64,000 nucleotides of DNA from a candidate division TM6 bacterium GW2011_GWF2_43_87. GTDB taxonomy: Bacteria; Babelota; Babeliae; Babelales; Babelaceae. The stretch spans positions 229,442 to 293,441 of the forward strand of contig LCGZ01000003.1 in assembly GCA_001000065.1 (NCBI GenBank), written 5' to 3'. Numbering within the stretch: the stretch's first letter is position 1; each line of letters opens with the position of its first letter. The notes beneath the pieces were generated by a model. That model searched no databases. It was not told the origin of the DNA and saw only the letters and a program-made list of their open reading frames with translations. The position numbers were made by a program, and so were the translations under genes. This document shows, piece after piece, positions 18,081 to 26,713 of the stretch.

Positions 18081-18875
18081 TTACCTGAAAAACCGGATTG
18101 TCCAGGGCTGTAAAAGTTTTACTACAACCACACCAGCAACACCCGTGACCACTACAGAAAACCCGCCCACATTCACCAATAGAAAGGCAAGACCTAAGCA
18201 CAGCGCAGCAAGAAGCACAGATGAAAACGTCAGCATCCACGCTCTCTCTTCTGTCAACTCAGTCTCATATACCACTACCAGCTCAAAGATGTATTGGCAA
18301 ACCAATGCCACATAAACCGCAGCGGCGAAGGCTAGATAGAAATAAGGCTCACCGACCACTCCCATAAGCCAACGCGAGACCAGATAAACTACAAAAAAGA
18401 AGCCATACAAGCACCCCAACAGCTTTTGCCCATACGCCTTATGTGCATCAGAAAACGCCCATTCCCTAACCCACAGCACCGCTAACAACAGAGCCCAAAC
18501 TCCAACTAAAGTGTTAGACCGGTCAAAGTAATAGGCCAACCCTATATAAAAAAAACTAAAGAACGTTCTTGAATAGTTGACAAAGTTAACGGGCATTGGC
18601 GCATCCGCACGGTCTTCCAACAGCACATTGTCTACGTAATACTGCCTATATAAAAAATGCGCAAACAACATAGTGCAGTACCCCACCACAAGGGACCCTA
18701 AAAGATTAAACCCCAAGACAGAGAGCTGTAAATAGAGCAACCCAAAAGCACTTCCCGCTGCCAAAAAAAATTCGACATTCAACCAAAAGGTCTTCTTAGA
18801 AAGCTGGTCTTTGTAGTTTGTGGCACTGTCTGCTTGCATTCGCTCTGCCGGTAGTGGGCTTTTTTGTAACTGCAT
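18081..18875 (-). CDS. Multispan membrane protein of unknown function, paralogue 1
   Basis: About 264 residues with roughly eight hydrophobic segments. I do not recognise a family. It is clearly paralogous to the gene at 35234-36013: shared blocks are FWLNVEF/YWLNIEF, YYFDRSN/YYLDRSN, VGEPYFYL, A-VYV-LVC-YIF-L-VVYE and the C-terminal KLLQPW/RLFQPL. The invariant GEPYFYL and DRSN loops suggest conserved functional sites. I chose the ATG at 18875, preceded by AGAAGGA at 4-nt spacing, over the ATG at 18896, which has no ribosome site; the paralogue also begins close to this point. A transporter or envelope role is possible. Confidence 0.7.
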   Translation of the reverse strand: MQLQKSPLPAERMQADSATNYKDQLSKKTFWLNVEFFLAAGSAFGLLYLQLSVLGFNLLGSLVVGYCTMLFAHFLYRQYYVDNVLLEDRADAPMPVNFVNYSRTFFSFFYIGLAYYFDRSNTLVGVWALLLAVLWVREWAFSDAHKAYGQKLLGCLYGFFFVVYLVSRWLMGVVGEPYFYLAFAAAVYVALVCQYIFELVVVYETELTEERAWMLTFSSVLLAALCLGLAFLLVNVGGFSVVVTGVAGVVVVKLLQPWTIRFFR

Positions 18876-19069
18876 AAAATCCTTCTTTAATACCATGATT
18901 ATAGATGCCGTTTAAACGTACTATTCTGAATTACAGTATAGCACACGCCCAAATCCAGTGGGACAATGAAACAATAGGAAAATATGCCAATTTTACTAAA
19001 CTAATTTATAGAGAGTAGAGCTTTATGTATGCATCTCACTGAGAAAAATGTTCTATCTATAACTAGCCA

Positions 19070-19105
19070 GGAACAAGCCAGACACAAAAATGCCTAGCCT
19101 GTTCC
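19070..19105 (-). terminator. Weak hairpin after the DrrB-like permease gene
   Basis: A 12-bp stem (19070-19081 with 19094-19105) has two mismatches on the plus strand that become G-U pairs on the minus strand, so it favours minus-strand RNA. It lies just past the permease stop, but no clear U-run follows. Confidence 0.35.
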
Positions 19106-19117
19106 CGCCCAAACAAA

Positions 19118-19879
19118 TCAAGAAATAGATTTATTAAACGTCCTCTGACCCCACCAGAAGGTTGCGCAGGCAATAAACGTAAGAATAGCTATACCCTGCC
19201 AGACCGCCGTATCAGAAAGATTCCCTGCAAAAATAGCCCGCAACGCATCCACCGCATACGTCAGTGGATTAAACTTACTCATTGTTTTTAACCAGGCAGG
19301 CGCAAAGATAAGCGGCAACAATACCCCCGAAAGCAAAAGCATAGGTTGTGAAAAAAAGTTGATTATTGGCGCAAGCGCATCTTCTGACTTTAACAACAGC
19401 GCTATAGTATAAGAAAAAGGCGCTACCGCTACACCTATAAGCATAACGACAACCATTGCAAGAGCCATATGCGCAACATTAAAAGAAAATCCAAACGGAA
19501 TAGCCACGAGAATAAGCACAATTGACTGAACCACCAACACAATACTATCGCGCAATGTTTTGGCAAGCAACAGAGCCACCCGGCTCATAGGCGTCACACG
19601 CAACCGCTCAATAATCCCAGATCGTAGCTCATCTACCATGCTAAACCCTACATAAGCCGTCCCAAAAAACGCCATCATAGCAACAAGACCAGGAAGGAAT
19701 GCGCCAATAGCAAAATCTTGAGCATGGGGGTTACCAGCTGCCATATTTTTCAACAAAGGAGCGTATAAAAAGAGGTAACAAAGCGGCTGGAAAAGCATAA
19801 CGAATATCCAGACAGGCTGCCGCAGTGTCTGTTTACAACAATGACCAAAAAGAATATAGGTATCTCGAATAAGTGCCAT
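19118..19879 (-). CDS. ABC-2 exporter permease (DrrB-like)
   Basis: 253 residues with six hydrophobic segments and the ABC-2 signature region (...GFSMVDELRSGIIERLRVTPMSR... around 75-100, then ...PLIFAPAWLKTMSKFNPLTYAVDALR...). This closely follows the daunorubicin-resistance DrrB/YadH-type permeases that pair with DrrA-like ATPases in drug or lipid export. It begins 28 nt after the ATPase stop on the same strand. The substrate is unknown; multidrug or lipid export is typical of the family. Confidence 0.88.
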   Translation of the reverse strand: MALIRDTYILFGHCCKQTLRQPVWIFVMLFQPLCYLFLYAPLLKNMAAGNPHAQDFAIGAFLPGLVAMMAFFGTAYVGFSMVDELRSGIIERLRVTPMSRVALLLAKTLRDSIVLVVQSIVLILVAIPFGFSFNVAHMALAMVVVMLIGVAVAPFSYTIALLLKSEDALAPIINFFSQPMLLLSGVLLPLIFAPAWLKTMSKFNPLTYAVDALRAIFAGNLSDTAVWQGIAILTFIACATFWWGQRTFNKSIS

Positions 19880-19907
19880 TTTTAAACCTTAATTAATAAG
19901 TAAGTTA

Positions 19908-20867
19908 TTACGCTTCGCGGAGTGAGTGACCGGTTGCATGCATAAAGACATCATCCAGCGTCGGACGTGTTAGTGCAACGGCTTTGAAACAAAGATTGTG
20001 CGCATGCAATTCCGCTACAATGCGCGCAAGGGCATCTTCACCAGAATCCACATGCATAACAACCGCATCTTCTTTTGTGGATATCTGCTTTACAGAAGCA
20101 TTTTGTCCGAGCACCTGCACTGCATTTTCTTGGGCAAGCTTATCCTCAAATCCAATCGTAATAATATCGCCAGCAATCTCTCTTTTTAGAGCAGCCGGCG
20201 AACCATCACGCACCAAAGATCCATGATCCATAATAACAATACGATCACAGAGAGCATCCGCCTCATCAAGATAATGCGTGGTAAGGAATATAGTCATATT
20301 TTCATGTTTTTTTAAATTCTTTAGCAAACGCCAAAGATAGGATCGCGATTGCGGATCCAAGCCCGTTGTTGGCTCATCAAGAAATAAAAGCGAAGGAGAA
20401 TGGATCATGCCCATGGCAATATCAACGCGACGCACCTGGCCACCGGAATACGTCTCAACCGCACGATCGCAGAAGGATTCCAAATCCAGAAGCTTAATAA
20501 GCTCTGCGGCACGCTCAGAAGCCACCTGCTTACTCATGCCATACAAGCGCCCCTGCAACACAATATTTTCACGCGCTGTGGACGATCTATAACATCCACC
20601 CTTCTGGCTCACATAGCCGATATTCTTACGAATCTCTTCCGGATTATTGGCAAGGTCATACCCTGCTATAGTCGCAGCCCCTTTTGTGGGCGTCAGCAGC
20701 GTGGTAAGCATGCGCAAGGTGGTTGTTTTTCCGGCACCATTAGGGCCAAGAAAACCAAAAATTATCCCCGGTTCAAGCTGTAAAGTAACATTTTTAACGG
20801 CTTCTACATCCGCCTTCCCGCTCTTAAAAGTCCTACCTAGGCCTTGAGCATCCACGATAAAATTCAT
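19908..20867 (-). CDS. ABC exporter ATP-binding protein (DrrA-like)
   Basis: 319 residues: an N-terminal nucleotide-binding domain with Walker A GPNGAGKTT (about 39-47), signature YSGGQ (about 140-144), Walker B LLFLDEPTTGLDP (about 160-172), the H-loop histidine in TTHYLDEAD, and a C-terminal DrrA-type extension (from about 215) ending in ...RPTLDDVFMHATGHSLRE, the diagnostic tail of this family. It powers the following permease. Its 5' region is unusually long: a good promoter at 21145-21174 and a strong terminator hairpin at 20969-20996, both upstream of the ATG, suggest regulated read-through. Confidence 0.92.
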   Translation of the reverse strand: MNFIVDAQGLGRTFKSGKADVEAVKNVTLQLEPGIIFGFLGPNGAGKTTTLRMLTTLLTPTKGAATIAGYDLANNPEEIRKNIGYVSQKGGCYRSSTARENIVLQGRLYGMSKQVASERAAELIKLLDLESFCDRAVETYSGGQVRRVDIAMGMIHSPSLLFLDEPTTGLDPQSRSYLWRLLKNLKKHENMTIFLTTHYLDEADALCDRIVIMDHGSLVRDGSPAALKREIAGDIITIGFEDKLAQENAVQVLGQNASVKQISTKEDAVVMHVDSGEDALARIVAELHAHNLCFKAVALTRPTLDDVFMHATGHSLREA

Positions 20868-20968
20868 TATAGAAAATCCATTCTTAAGATAGTTAGTAAT
20901 CAGCTGCGCTTATTATGCAAAGCTATGGTCTACTTTACCCTTATCTTCCGTCTTTTACAATGAGAAAA

Positions 20969-20996
20969 GGGGCTGAGGCTACGAAGCCTCAGCCCC
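20969..20996 (-). terminator. Terminator hairpin inside the leader of the DrrAB operon (attenuator candidate)
   Basis: A perfect 12-bp stem (20969-20980 with 20985-20996) with a 4-nt loop is followed on the minus strand by TTTTCTC. No minus-strand gene lies upstream, and the operon starts 100 nt downstream, so it either ends a small RNA or attenuates the exporter. Confidence 0.75.
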
Positions 20997-21063
20997 CTAA
21001 TAAAATCAAATAGAACAAAACGGTATTACCCCTACGACCTCCTTACAGAAATCTGATTACTCT

Positions 21064-21202
21064 GCACGCCCGGACAAGAACTAAAACACCAATCCTCTAA
21101 GATCTTCCAAGCTTATTGGATTTATTAGTCACTTCATCAATTTTAGTATACGAAATTAAATATATAATAGTCAATAATTTATCAGGGCGTGTCCGGGCAT
21201 GC
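21064..21202. repeat. Long-range 13-bp inverted repeat upstream of the DrrAB genes
   Basis: GCACGCCCGGACA (21064-21076) is complementary to TGTCCGGGCATGC (21190-21202) with one position that is C-A on plus but a U-G wobble on minus-strand RNA. The two arms flank the promoter and are unusually G+C-rich for this A+T-rich intergenic region. Confidence 0.55.
21145..21174 (-). promoter_or_regulatory. Strong promoter candidate reading toward the DrrAB operon
   Basis: On the minus strand TTGACT (21169-21174), an 18-nt spacer and TATACT (21145-21150) predict a start near 21138, about 270 nt before the ATPase ATG and about 140 nt before the terminator hairpin. Confidence 0.6.
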
Positions 21203-21299
21203 TCATTTTATTTTGCAGTATCTTGCAGAATCCCTAGTGACACTTACGCTCAACCTATTTTAAATATAGCCAGTTTGTATTTTATATTTTTATTTTTTA

Positions 21300-21329
21300 T
21301 TGCAACTTGCAATATTTTTTTGATATAAT
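21300..21329 (+). promoter_or_regulatory. Promoter candidate of the ankyrin gene, with structured leader
   Basis: TTGCAA (21300-21305), an 18-nt spacer and a perfect TATAAT (21324-21329). The roughly 85-nt leader has a pairing CCATAC/GTATGG (21350-21355 with 21384-21389) and a small hairpin CCTAA/TTAGG (21398-21402 with 21406-21410) whose 3' arm overlaps the AGGAG ribosome site, so translation could be structure-controlled. Confidence 0.5.
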
Positions 21330-21420
21330 GAAAACATGGGCAAGTGTATCCATACGAATTGCCTGAGTTAAATAAATTTCCTTGTATGGGGGAGTAACCT
21401 AAAAATTAGGAGAACTTTTC

Positions 21421-22518
21421 ATGAACACATTAAATAAAACCCTTATGAGCCTGGGACTTTTGGCCATAATATCGGGGGGAAAAACCCTAAGCACAGCAAA
21501 CAGCCAGCTTGATAACGATCTTTTAGATGCGGTGCGCGACTTTTATGGAAATGCCGAAAACGTCAAAAAAGCCATCGAAAGTGGAGCAAACGTCAACACA
21601 ACAGACCCGTCCAAGAGAACCGCGCTTCATCGCATGGTCACTTTGTCTTCACAGAAGCCAAAGGTCGCCCTAGAGCTTATCCAACTCCTGATCAACAAGG
21701 GGGCCGATCCTAACGCCAAAGACGATTTCGGATGGACGCCCTTGCATATCTTTGCAGTACAAAGGGCAGGGAGGGACCCTAAGGTTCTTGAAACACTCAT
21801 CGATGCCGACGCAGATATAAATGCAAAGGACAGTCGCAATAGAACGCCCATCTTCTACATAGTAACAATTGGATGGGATCCGCTAATAGAATTCGGGTTA
21901 AAGTCATTTATAGAAAAAGGCGCAAACATATTCACGTCAAAGGACGAGGATGGGGAAACCATATGGGAAATTATGAAATCTAAATCCTTCCCAACAACCA
22001 CCATCTTAGAATTGTTTTTCCCACTCAAAAAAATGATCGAAGACGTCGAAAACGAGCCATTCGTAAAAATGGAAATAAAAAACACTGCAACACCTTTCCT
22101 AAAAGCTATTTTGGAGAAATTTTCCAAACAACTTTCCGACAAGGAAGAGTCAACGACACTAACCAAAGAGCAGATCGAAGAACTTAAAAAAATCGATGCT
22201 CCATTGACGGACGTAGAAAAAGCAACTCTTATTTCTATCGTCCAGAAATTCATAAAACTTCTTTATATCGGCCAGGAACAGTTTGAAAACGAACTGTCAC
22301 AAATGAAGAATCGTCTTGGCTTTAGCGTGAAAGAGATGCTATTGTACAACAAACTTTTTGAAAAAACCTCCCCACTCCTAAATCTCCTTGCAGAATACTC
22401 CCAGGGCTTTTCAAATTACGGCAAGTTTTACATGAAGAAAAATCTCCAACAAATAACACCAAAACTAGGCGAGAAAAAACCACAACTCTCAGACATAAAC
22501 ATCAGTTTCGAGAAGTAG
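21421..22518 (+). CDS. Secreted ankyrin-repeat protein
   Basis: 365 residues with an N-terminal export signal (about 1-27). Three to four ankyrin repeats occupy about residues 30-165, seen as ...VKKAIESGANVNTTD..., TALHRMV, LLINKGADPNAKDDFGWTPLHIF and ...ADADINAKDSRNRTPIFYI. The remaining 200 residues are charged and helical without a recognised domain. Secreted ankyrin proteins of intracellular bacteria typically bind host proteins; the target is unknown. AGGAG lies 8 nt before the ATG, partly within a small hairpin. A strong terminator follows 14 nt after the stop. Confidence 0.88.
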   Translation: MNTLNKTLMSLGLLAIISGGKTLSTANSQLDNDLLDAVRDFYGNAENVKKAIESGANVNTTDPSKRTALHRMVTLSSQKPKVALELIQLLINKGADPNAKDDFGWTPLHIFAVQRAGRDPKVLETLIDADADINAKDSRNRTPIFYIVTIGWDPLIEFGLKSFIEKGANIFTSKDEDGETIWEIMKSKSFPTTTILELFFPLKKMIEDVENEPFVKMEIKNTATPFLKAILEKFSKQLSDKEESTTLTKEQIEELKKIDAPLTDVEKATLISIVQKFIKLLYIGQEQFENELSQMKNRLGFSVKEMLLYNKLFEKTSPLLNLLAEYSQGFSNYGKFYMKKNLQQITPKLGEKKPQLSDINISFEK

Positions 22519-22532
22519 AAGACCAAAACTAC

Positions 22533-22580
22533 TATCCCCCTGACTTGCGCATAAAAGATGCAAGTCAGGGGGATATTTTA
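22533..22580 (+). terminator. Rho-independent terminator after the ankyrin gene
   Basis: A perfect 16-bp stem (22533-22548 with 22560-22575) and an 11-nt loop, followed by TTTTAT. Confidence 0.88.
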
Positions 22581-22640
22581 TCAGAACTCAGTCTTAAGTA
22601 GAACGTCAATACCCATTTCAGTCTTATTAAATGAAAACTT
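22581..22640 (-). pseudogene. 3'-terminal fragment of a third AAA-ATPase/PD-(D/E)XK gene
   Basis: About 20 minus-strand codons read FSFNKTEMGIDVLLKTEF and stop, closely matching the end of the gene at 24907 (ITFNKSETGIDVLLKTKEL). DNA similarity is also high. Nothing upstream continues the frame, so this is a residue of a lost copy, now separated from the intact gene by the autotransporter. Confidence 0.65.
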
Positions 22641-22685
22641 AGAGCATACCACCATGATTCGAAGCGTTATGGCGACCGACCAGCG

Positions 22686-24809
22686 TTAAAAATTTTTCCC
22701 GATTGTTAAGCTCACAAAATAGGATTGGTAAGACGATCCAAACAACCCCTGGAAAGAGAGATTTCCGTAAACACCAGACGAATTACGCGGCGAAAAAAGA
22801 GCTGACAATTCCACACCGCAAAGATTACGTCGTCGACCACTGTTGATTGTAATCTGGAACGGAGACGTGGGAACCAGGAAATAGGTCGTTGCTTTTTGCA
22901 CATGAAAGGGAGCCTCGTTAACATAGCTCAATTTCTCTTCTAATGACCAGCCACCACCTGAGCTATCAAAATGTTGATAAAAACGCACGCCTGCCTCGCT
23001 GTACAAAAGCGATGTATGCTGCGGTTTCATAACCAGATTAAATCCCGAAGTTCCACACTCTCTAAAGCGCCCTTGCCAATTGTTGACCCAATTCAATTTT
23101 AAAAACGGTTCACCCCAACACGTATGGCATGAGTTTAAGGCAAGTGGCAGCGCAATTTCAATCCTCGGTGCAAAGATCCCCCCAGAAAAGTGTGCTGTCG
23201 CCTCCAACAGAGAAGCCGGATGCCGTTTGTTGCATACCTGATAACCTCCACCCCATAAAGCCGCTTGGATCGATAGACAGCCTCTTTTTAATGAGCCGTA
23301 TAGGCACGCAATTTCTTCGTTCAGGTGACCATGTCCCATGCACGGTGCATAGCAAATCGCATTAGATCCATAACCCAATCCACCGCCGAGCAATAAGTCA
23401 GAGGCATGATAATCAAATGCAGCTAAAATTCCTGCGATTTTATTCGTAAAACAGGGGATTTCTCTGTGAGCTTTAGAATGCACATAATTTCCAAATGCAG
23501 TGGCCCAAAGAGAATATTCAGCCTCTGCACAGTCCTCACAACAGCAACTTTCTCCCAAAAAACAGGATTTAATCCTAAGATCAGAGGTATCCAACAGACG
23601 AAGTCGAGGTTCCAATGCATACGTAAAGGCCAATTGCGTGTTAATCGCACTGGAATATGGGCCCACAGAAGATATAAAAGCATCATTGATATCGACAAAG
23701 TTCACACCGTTCCCAGAAGGTATGACCAATCGGGTAAGCGTTCCATTCGGTGCCACCAATGCAACATAAGTCTGCTGACCGGTCAGATCCTCACCCCCAA
23801 TAAGACCTACCCCTTGGTTATTGATCGCCACATCCAAGATAGGACATTGGGTCTCAGGAAGGGCCAGTGGGGTTACTGCCCCATTCGGTGTGACAAGAGC
23901 TGCATACCCGTCTGTATTCGTTCCACCACCGATAAGACCCGCGCCCGCATTATTAATATCAACGGCAAAAATAGGAGTATTTACAGGGATGGTGATTGGC
24001 TGGGGATTAGGATTATTGAAGGTTACCAGAGCTGCGTATCCGGCACCGCCACCGCTCGCGCCAATAAGGCCGAGGCCGGAATTATTCAGAGCAACCGAGT
24101 AAATGGAAGGAGTAGTAAAAGGGAGCGTAATCTCTTGGAGGGCCGTGCCATTCGGCATCACAAAGGCAGCATAACCATTCGTATTGCCGCCACCGATGAG
24201 CCCCGCACCAGAGGCATTTATAGCCACATAAAGAATGTTCGTGCTTCCTCCAATCTGCTGAGGGCTTGTAGAACCGGGTGAAATATAAGCGGCATACCCG
24301 CTATTTACAACAAATTGATTGCATCCACCAATAATCGCATTGCCTGCGTCATTAATTGCTACTCTGCGAATGCCATTAGTACCAGGAGGAAGACTAATCT
24401 GCTGGGGAAGTACGCTTTCGGTAGGAATGCGTGCAGCATAACCATCCCCCGACTCTCCGCAGCCTGCAAACCCCACTCCGTAATCGTTGATTGCTACGCC
24501 ACGAACGGGATTTGTCGGGAAATTTAAAGCTTGAGGAACCAAACTATGGGAAGGAATCCGCGCAATATAACTATTACCGCTACCGTTGCCACAACCAACG
24601 AGACCAGTCCCCGCATTATTGATAGCAACCGTACGAATCGAAGGCGTTTCTGATGGAAGCAAAATCGTCTGGGGAGTTGTTATACTATGCGGGCTAAGAA
24701 CAGCGGCGTATCCATAACCCTGGCTGTTACCGCCTCCCATAATGGCATAGGGTATACTTTCTGCATCAGCAAGTGCACTCCATAAAAAAGCAAGTACCCA
24801 TTTCCGCAT
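22686..24809 (-). CDS. Autotransporter-type outer-membrane protein with glycine-rich repeat passenger
   Basis: 707 residues: signal peptide (about 1-18), a passenger of about eight units of roughly 40-45 residues (consensus VAINNAGxGLIGGG...GYAALVTPNG, residues 20-375), a short linker with five cysteines (about 410-425), and a C-terminal beta-barrel of about 270 residues ending in ...SLTIGKNF with the terminal phenylalanine typical of outer-membrane barrels. Within the barrel are ...YSLWATAFGNY..., ...GGGLGYGSN..., ...EAGVRFYQHF..., as in autotransporter barrels. The repeats could form a propeller or solenoid; they resemble exposed passengers of chlamydial and similar envelopes in organisation only. 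An outer membrane is implied for this organism. Confidence 0.82.
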   Translation of the reverse strand: MRKWVLAFLWSALADAESIPYAIMGGGNSQGYGYAAVLSPHSITTPQTILLPSETPSIRTVAINNAGTGLVGCGNGSGNSYIARIPSHSLVPQALNFPTNPVRGVAINDYGVGFAGCGESGDGYAARIPTESVLPQQISLPPGTNGIRRVAINDAGNAIIGGCNQFVVNSGYAAYISPGSTSPQQIGGSTNILYVAINASGAGLIGGGNTNGYAAFVMPNGTALQEITLPFTTPSIYSVALNNSGLGLIGASGGGAGYAALVTFNNPNPQPITIPVNTPIFAVDINNAGAGLIGGGTNTDGYAALVTPNGAVTPLALPETQCPILDVAINNQGVGLIGGEDLTGQQTYVALVAPNGTLTRLVIPSGNGVNFVDINDAFISSVGPYSSAINTQLAFTYALEPRLRLLDTSDLRIKSCFLGESCCCEDCAEAEYSLWATAFGNYVHSKAHREIPCFTNKIAGILAAFDYHASDLLLGGGLGYGSNAICYAPCMGHGHLNEEIACLYGSLKRGCLSIQAALWGGGYQVCNKRHPASLLEATAHFSGGIFAPRIEIALPLALNSCHTCWGEPFLKLNWVNNWQGRFRECGTSGFNLVMKPQHTSLLYSEAGVRFYQHFDSSGGGWSLEEKLSYVNEAPFHVQKATTYFLVPTSPFQITINSGRRRNLCGVELSALFSPRNSSGVYGNLSFQGLFGSSYQSYFVSLTIGKNF

Positions 24810-24906
24810 GAACGCTCCCCTGTTTTTGCCACTCCCGATCGATCAAAAGCACTGTAAAAAATCGTACCGTTTTCTGCAAGCGTTTTTTGATTCAGATTTT
24901 ACTTTG

Positions 24907-26490
24907 TTACAACTCTTTAGTCTTGAGTAAAACGTCAATACCCGTTTCACTCTTATTAAACGTAATCCCAGCCAGTACGATCCTTTTATTTTGCACGATC
25001 TTGTAGGGTTCCCAGTAGCGCTTACGTTCGATCTGTTCTAATGCAACCTCTGGCGTACTGTCTTTTTTAAATTCTACAACAAAGGTACAAGTGGTACCCT
25101 CTAGTAAAAGATCCATAAAGCCCTCTTCGGTTGCTGCTTCGGTAGGAGGACGTCGCCCAAAAAGCACACATACCATGAAAAAAATCTGATGATAAAACTT
25201 TTCGCGATTAACCCGGATATTGTGCGGAACAAGCTTGATAAAATCTTGCAGGTGTTTGCAAAAGAGCCCGAGATCGTCTGCTACCAGAGCTTTACGGAAT
25301 CGATCACCAAATTCGCCAAATTGTTCTGGGGTGAGCCCCCCAACAAACTGCATTATCTGTTCAGTTATCGAGTACCGAATCTCTTCATTAGGATAGCCAA
25401 TACGGTACCCACGCTTACCCGGGTCGTAATCAGATAAAAACGTTAGATAGCCAGTCTGGAGCAATAAGGTTCGATAATTTTGGTAATAAAGATCAATAGT
25501 AAATGACTCCAGATTCGATTCTGAAAAAAAAGACCCTTCAATCGTTTCTATATCAGCGGCAACAATCGGATTCTGTTCGATAAATTTAATTAAAAAACTC
25601 GGCGTACCGCTCGAAAACCAATAATTATAGAGGTCTTTTTTTGCCAGACAGTTATGGAGTGAAAAGGGATTATACACTTTAAGATTACTCTTAGTGAACC
25701 GATACCCATTGTACCAAGCCTTCACCACCTGACGCGTCTGGGCATACTCTTCATGGCGCTTGTCCGCAAATGCCCGAATGTGCTCGGTAAAATAAAAATC
25801 AACCTCCTGATCGGTGTAGCCAACCAGAGCCGCTGCGCGCTCGTCATTAGTTAAATCTTCTAGGTTATTCAAATCGGAAAAGAGTGAGACCTTTGAAAAT
25901 TTGCTCACACCTGTAACAAAGAGAAAGTGCATATGTGCATCGACATCTGCCCCCTTAAGAGTGCCATAAAAATTCTTTAATTCGCTACGCGAACGCTCTG
26001 CATAGGCAAGATTGTCAACCAGATCAACCATCGGCTTATCATATTCATCAATAATCACTGCTACGGGTGCTATGGTCTGACCAAGTGTTCTGATGAGTTC
26101 TGCAAATTTTGCTTTAAGTAGTTTTTCTTTAAGCACCAGACCATAGGCATATGCATGCGCATCTAGTGCACTATGCAATCCTTCAACAAGTCGCTCAGGT
26201 GTCTCATGGTCTATCTGACTAAAATCAAAAAGCAGCACCGGGCGTTCCTGCCAGGCGTAATCACTCTGCCCAATCCACAGATTAGTAAAAAGTTCTTTTT
26301 TGCCACTAAAAAATGAACTGAGGGTGGAACAGGTTAGAGATTTGCCAAAGCGGCGGGGACGCGAAAAAAAGTAACGCTTGGGCTCACTTGAGTGAATCAA
26401 CTGATATAAGATCTCGGTTTTATCAACATAGAGGGCCCCACTCGTGATAATACTCTGAAACGTTGAGACCCCAATCGGCAACTTTTTCAT
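24907..26490 (-). CDS. AAA-ATPase-like / PD-(D/E)XK nuclease-like protein (copy 2)
   Basis: 527 residues, paralogous to the gene at 8949-10547. N-terminus MKKLPIGVSTFQSII, VYVDKT-like YVDKTEIL, modified P-loop SRPRRFGKS (43-51), Walker-B-like VAVIIDEYDKP (about 143-153), FVTGVSKFSK sensor block, and the C-terminal nuclease core with D460 and EFK 473-475 followed by ALEQI. All expected residues are present, so it looks intact. The role of this family is not established; copies multiply in genomes of symbionts and anaerobes. A fragment of another copy lies at 22581-22640. Confidence 0.86.
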   Translation of the reverse strand: MKKLPIGVSTFQSIITSGALYVDKTEILYQLIHSSEPKRYFFSRPRRFGKSLTCSTLSSFFSGKKELFTNLWIGQSDYAWQERPVLLFDFSQIDHETPERLVEGLHSALDAHAYAYGLVLKEKLLKAKFAELIRTLGQTIAPVAVIIDEYDKPMVDLVDNLAYAERSRSELKNFYGTLKGADVDAHMHFLFVTGVSKFSKVSLFSDLNNLEDLTNDERAAALVGYTDQEVDFYFTEHIRAFADKRHEEYAQTRQVVKAWYNGYRFTKSNLKVYNPFSLHNCLAKKDLYNYWFSSGTPSFLIKFIEQNPIVAADIETIEGSFFSESNLESFTIDLYYQNYRTLLLQTGYLTFLSDYDPGKRGYRIGYPNEEIRYSITEQIMQFVGGLTPEQFGEFGDRFRKALVADDLGLFCKHLQDFIKLVPHNIRVNREKFYHQIFFMVCVLFGRRPPTEAATEEGFMDLLLEGTTCTFVVEFKKDSTPEVALEQIERKRYWEPYKIVQNKRIVLAGITFNKSETGIDVLLKTKEL

Positions 26491-26713
26491 AAAATCAAAA
26501 ACCCTTCTGCATAAACCTGCTTTAGCTTGCCCGTTTTCAAACTACACAAATTTTGAATTTTAAGTAAATTTTCAACCGACCAAATCATAGTGCATTAGGT
26601 TCGATGAACGACATCGCACAAAGCTCGACAATAATGCTCATTTCAAAATTCTTGATTTGGGCTTATAGCATTTTATACACTCATTATAATAAAGATGTAT
26701 TCGAAGGGGTGCT

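Noticed and set aside
20960..21210. Possible tmRNA, 6S, RNase P or SRP RNA on the minus strand
   Set aside because: I checked for known signatures (tmRNA TPsiC end, RNase P P4 core, SRP GNAR loop) and found none. The layout fits an operon leader or an unnamed small RNA better.
23466..24281. A 271-codon plus-strand open frame inside the autotransporter gene
   Set aside because: It is antisense to the repeat region; the opposite-strand protein has a signal peptide, regular repeats and a barrel. The antisense frame has no recognisable domain and simply reflects repeat codon bias.
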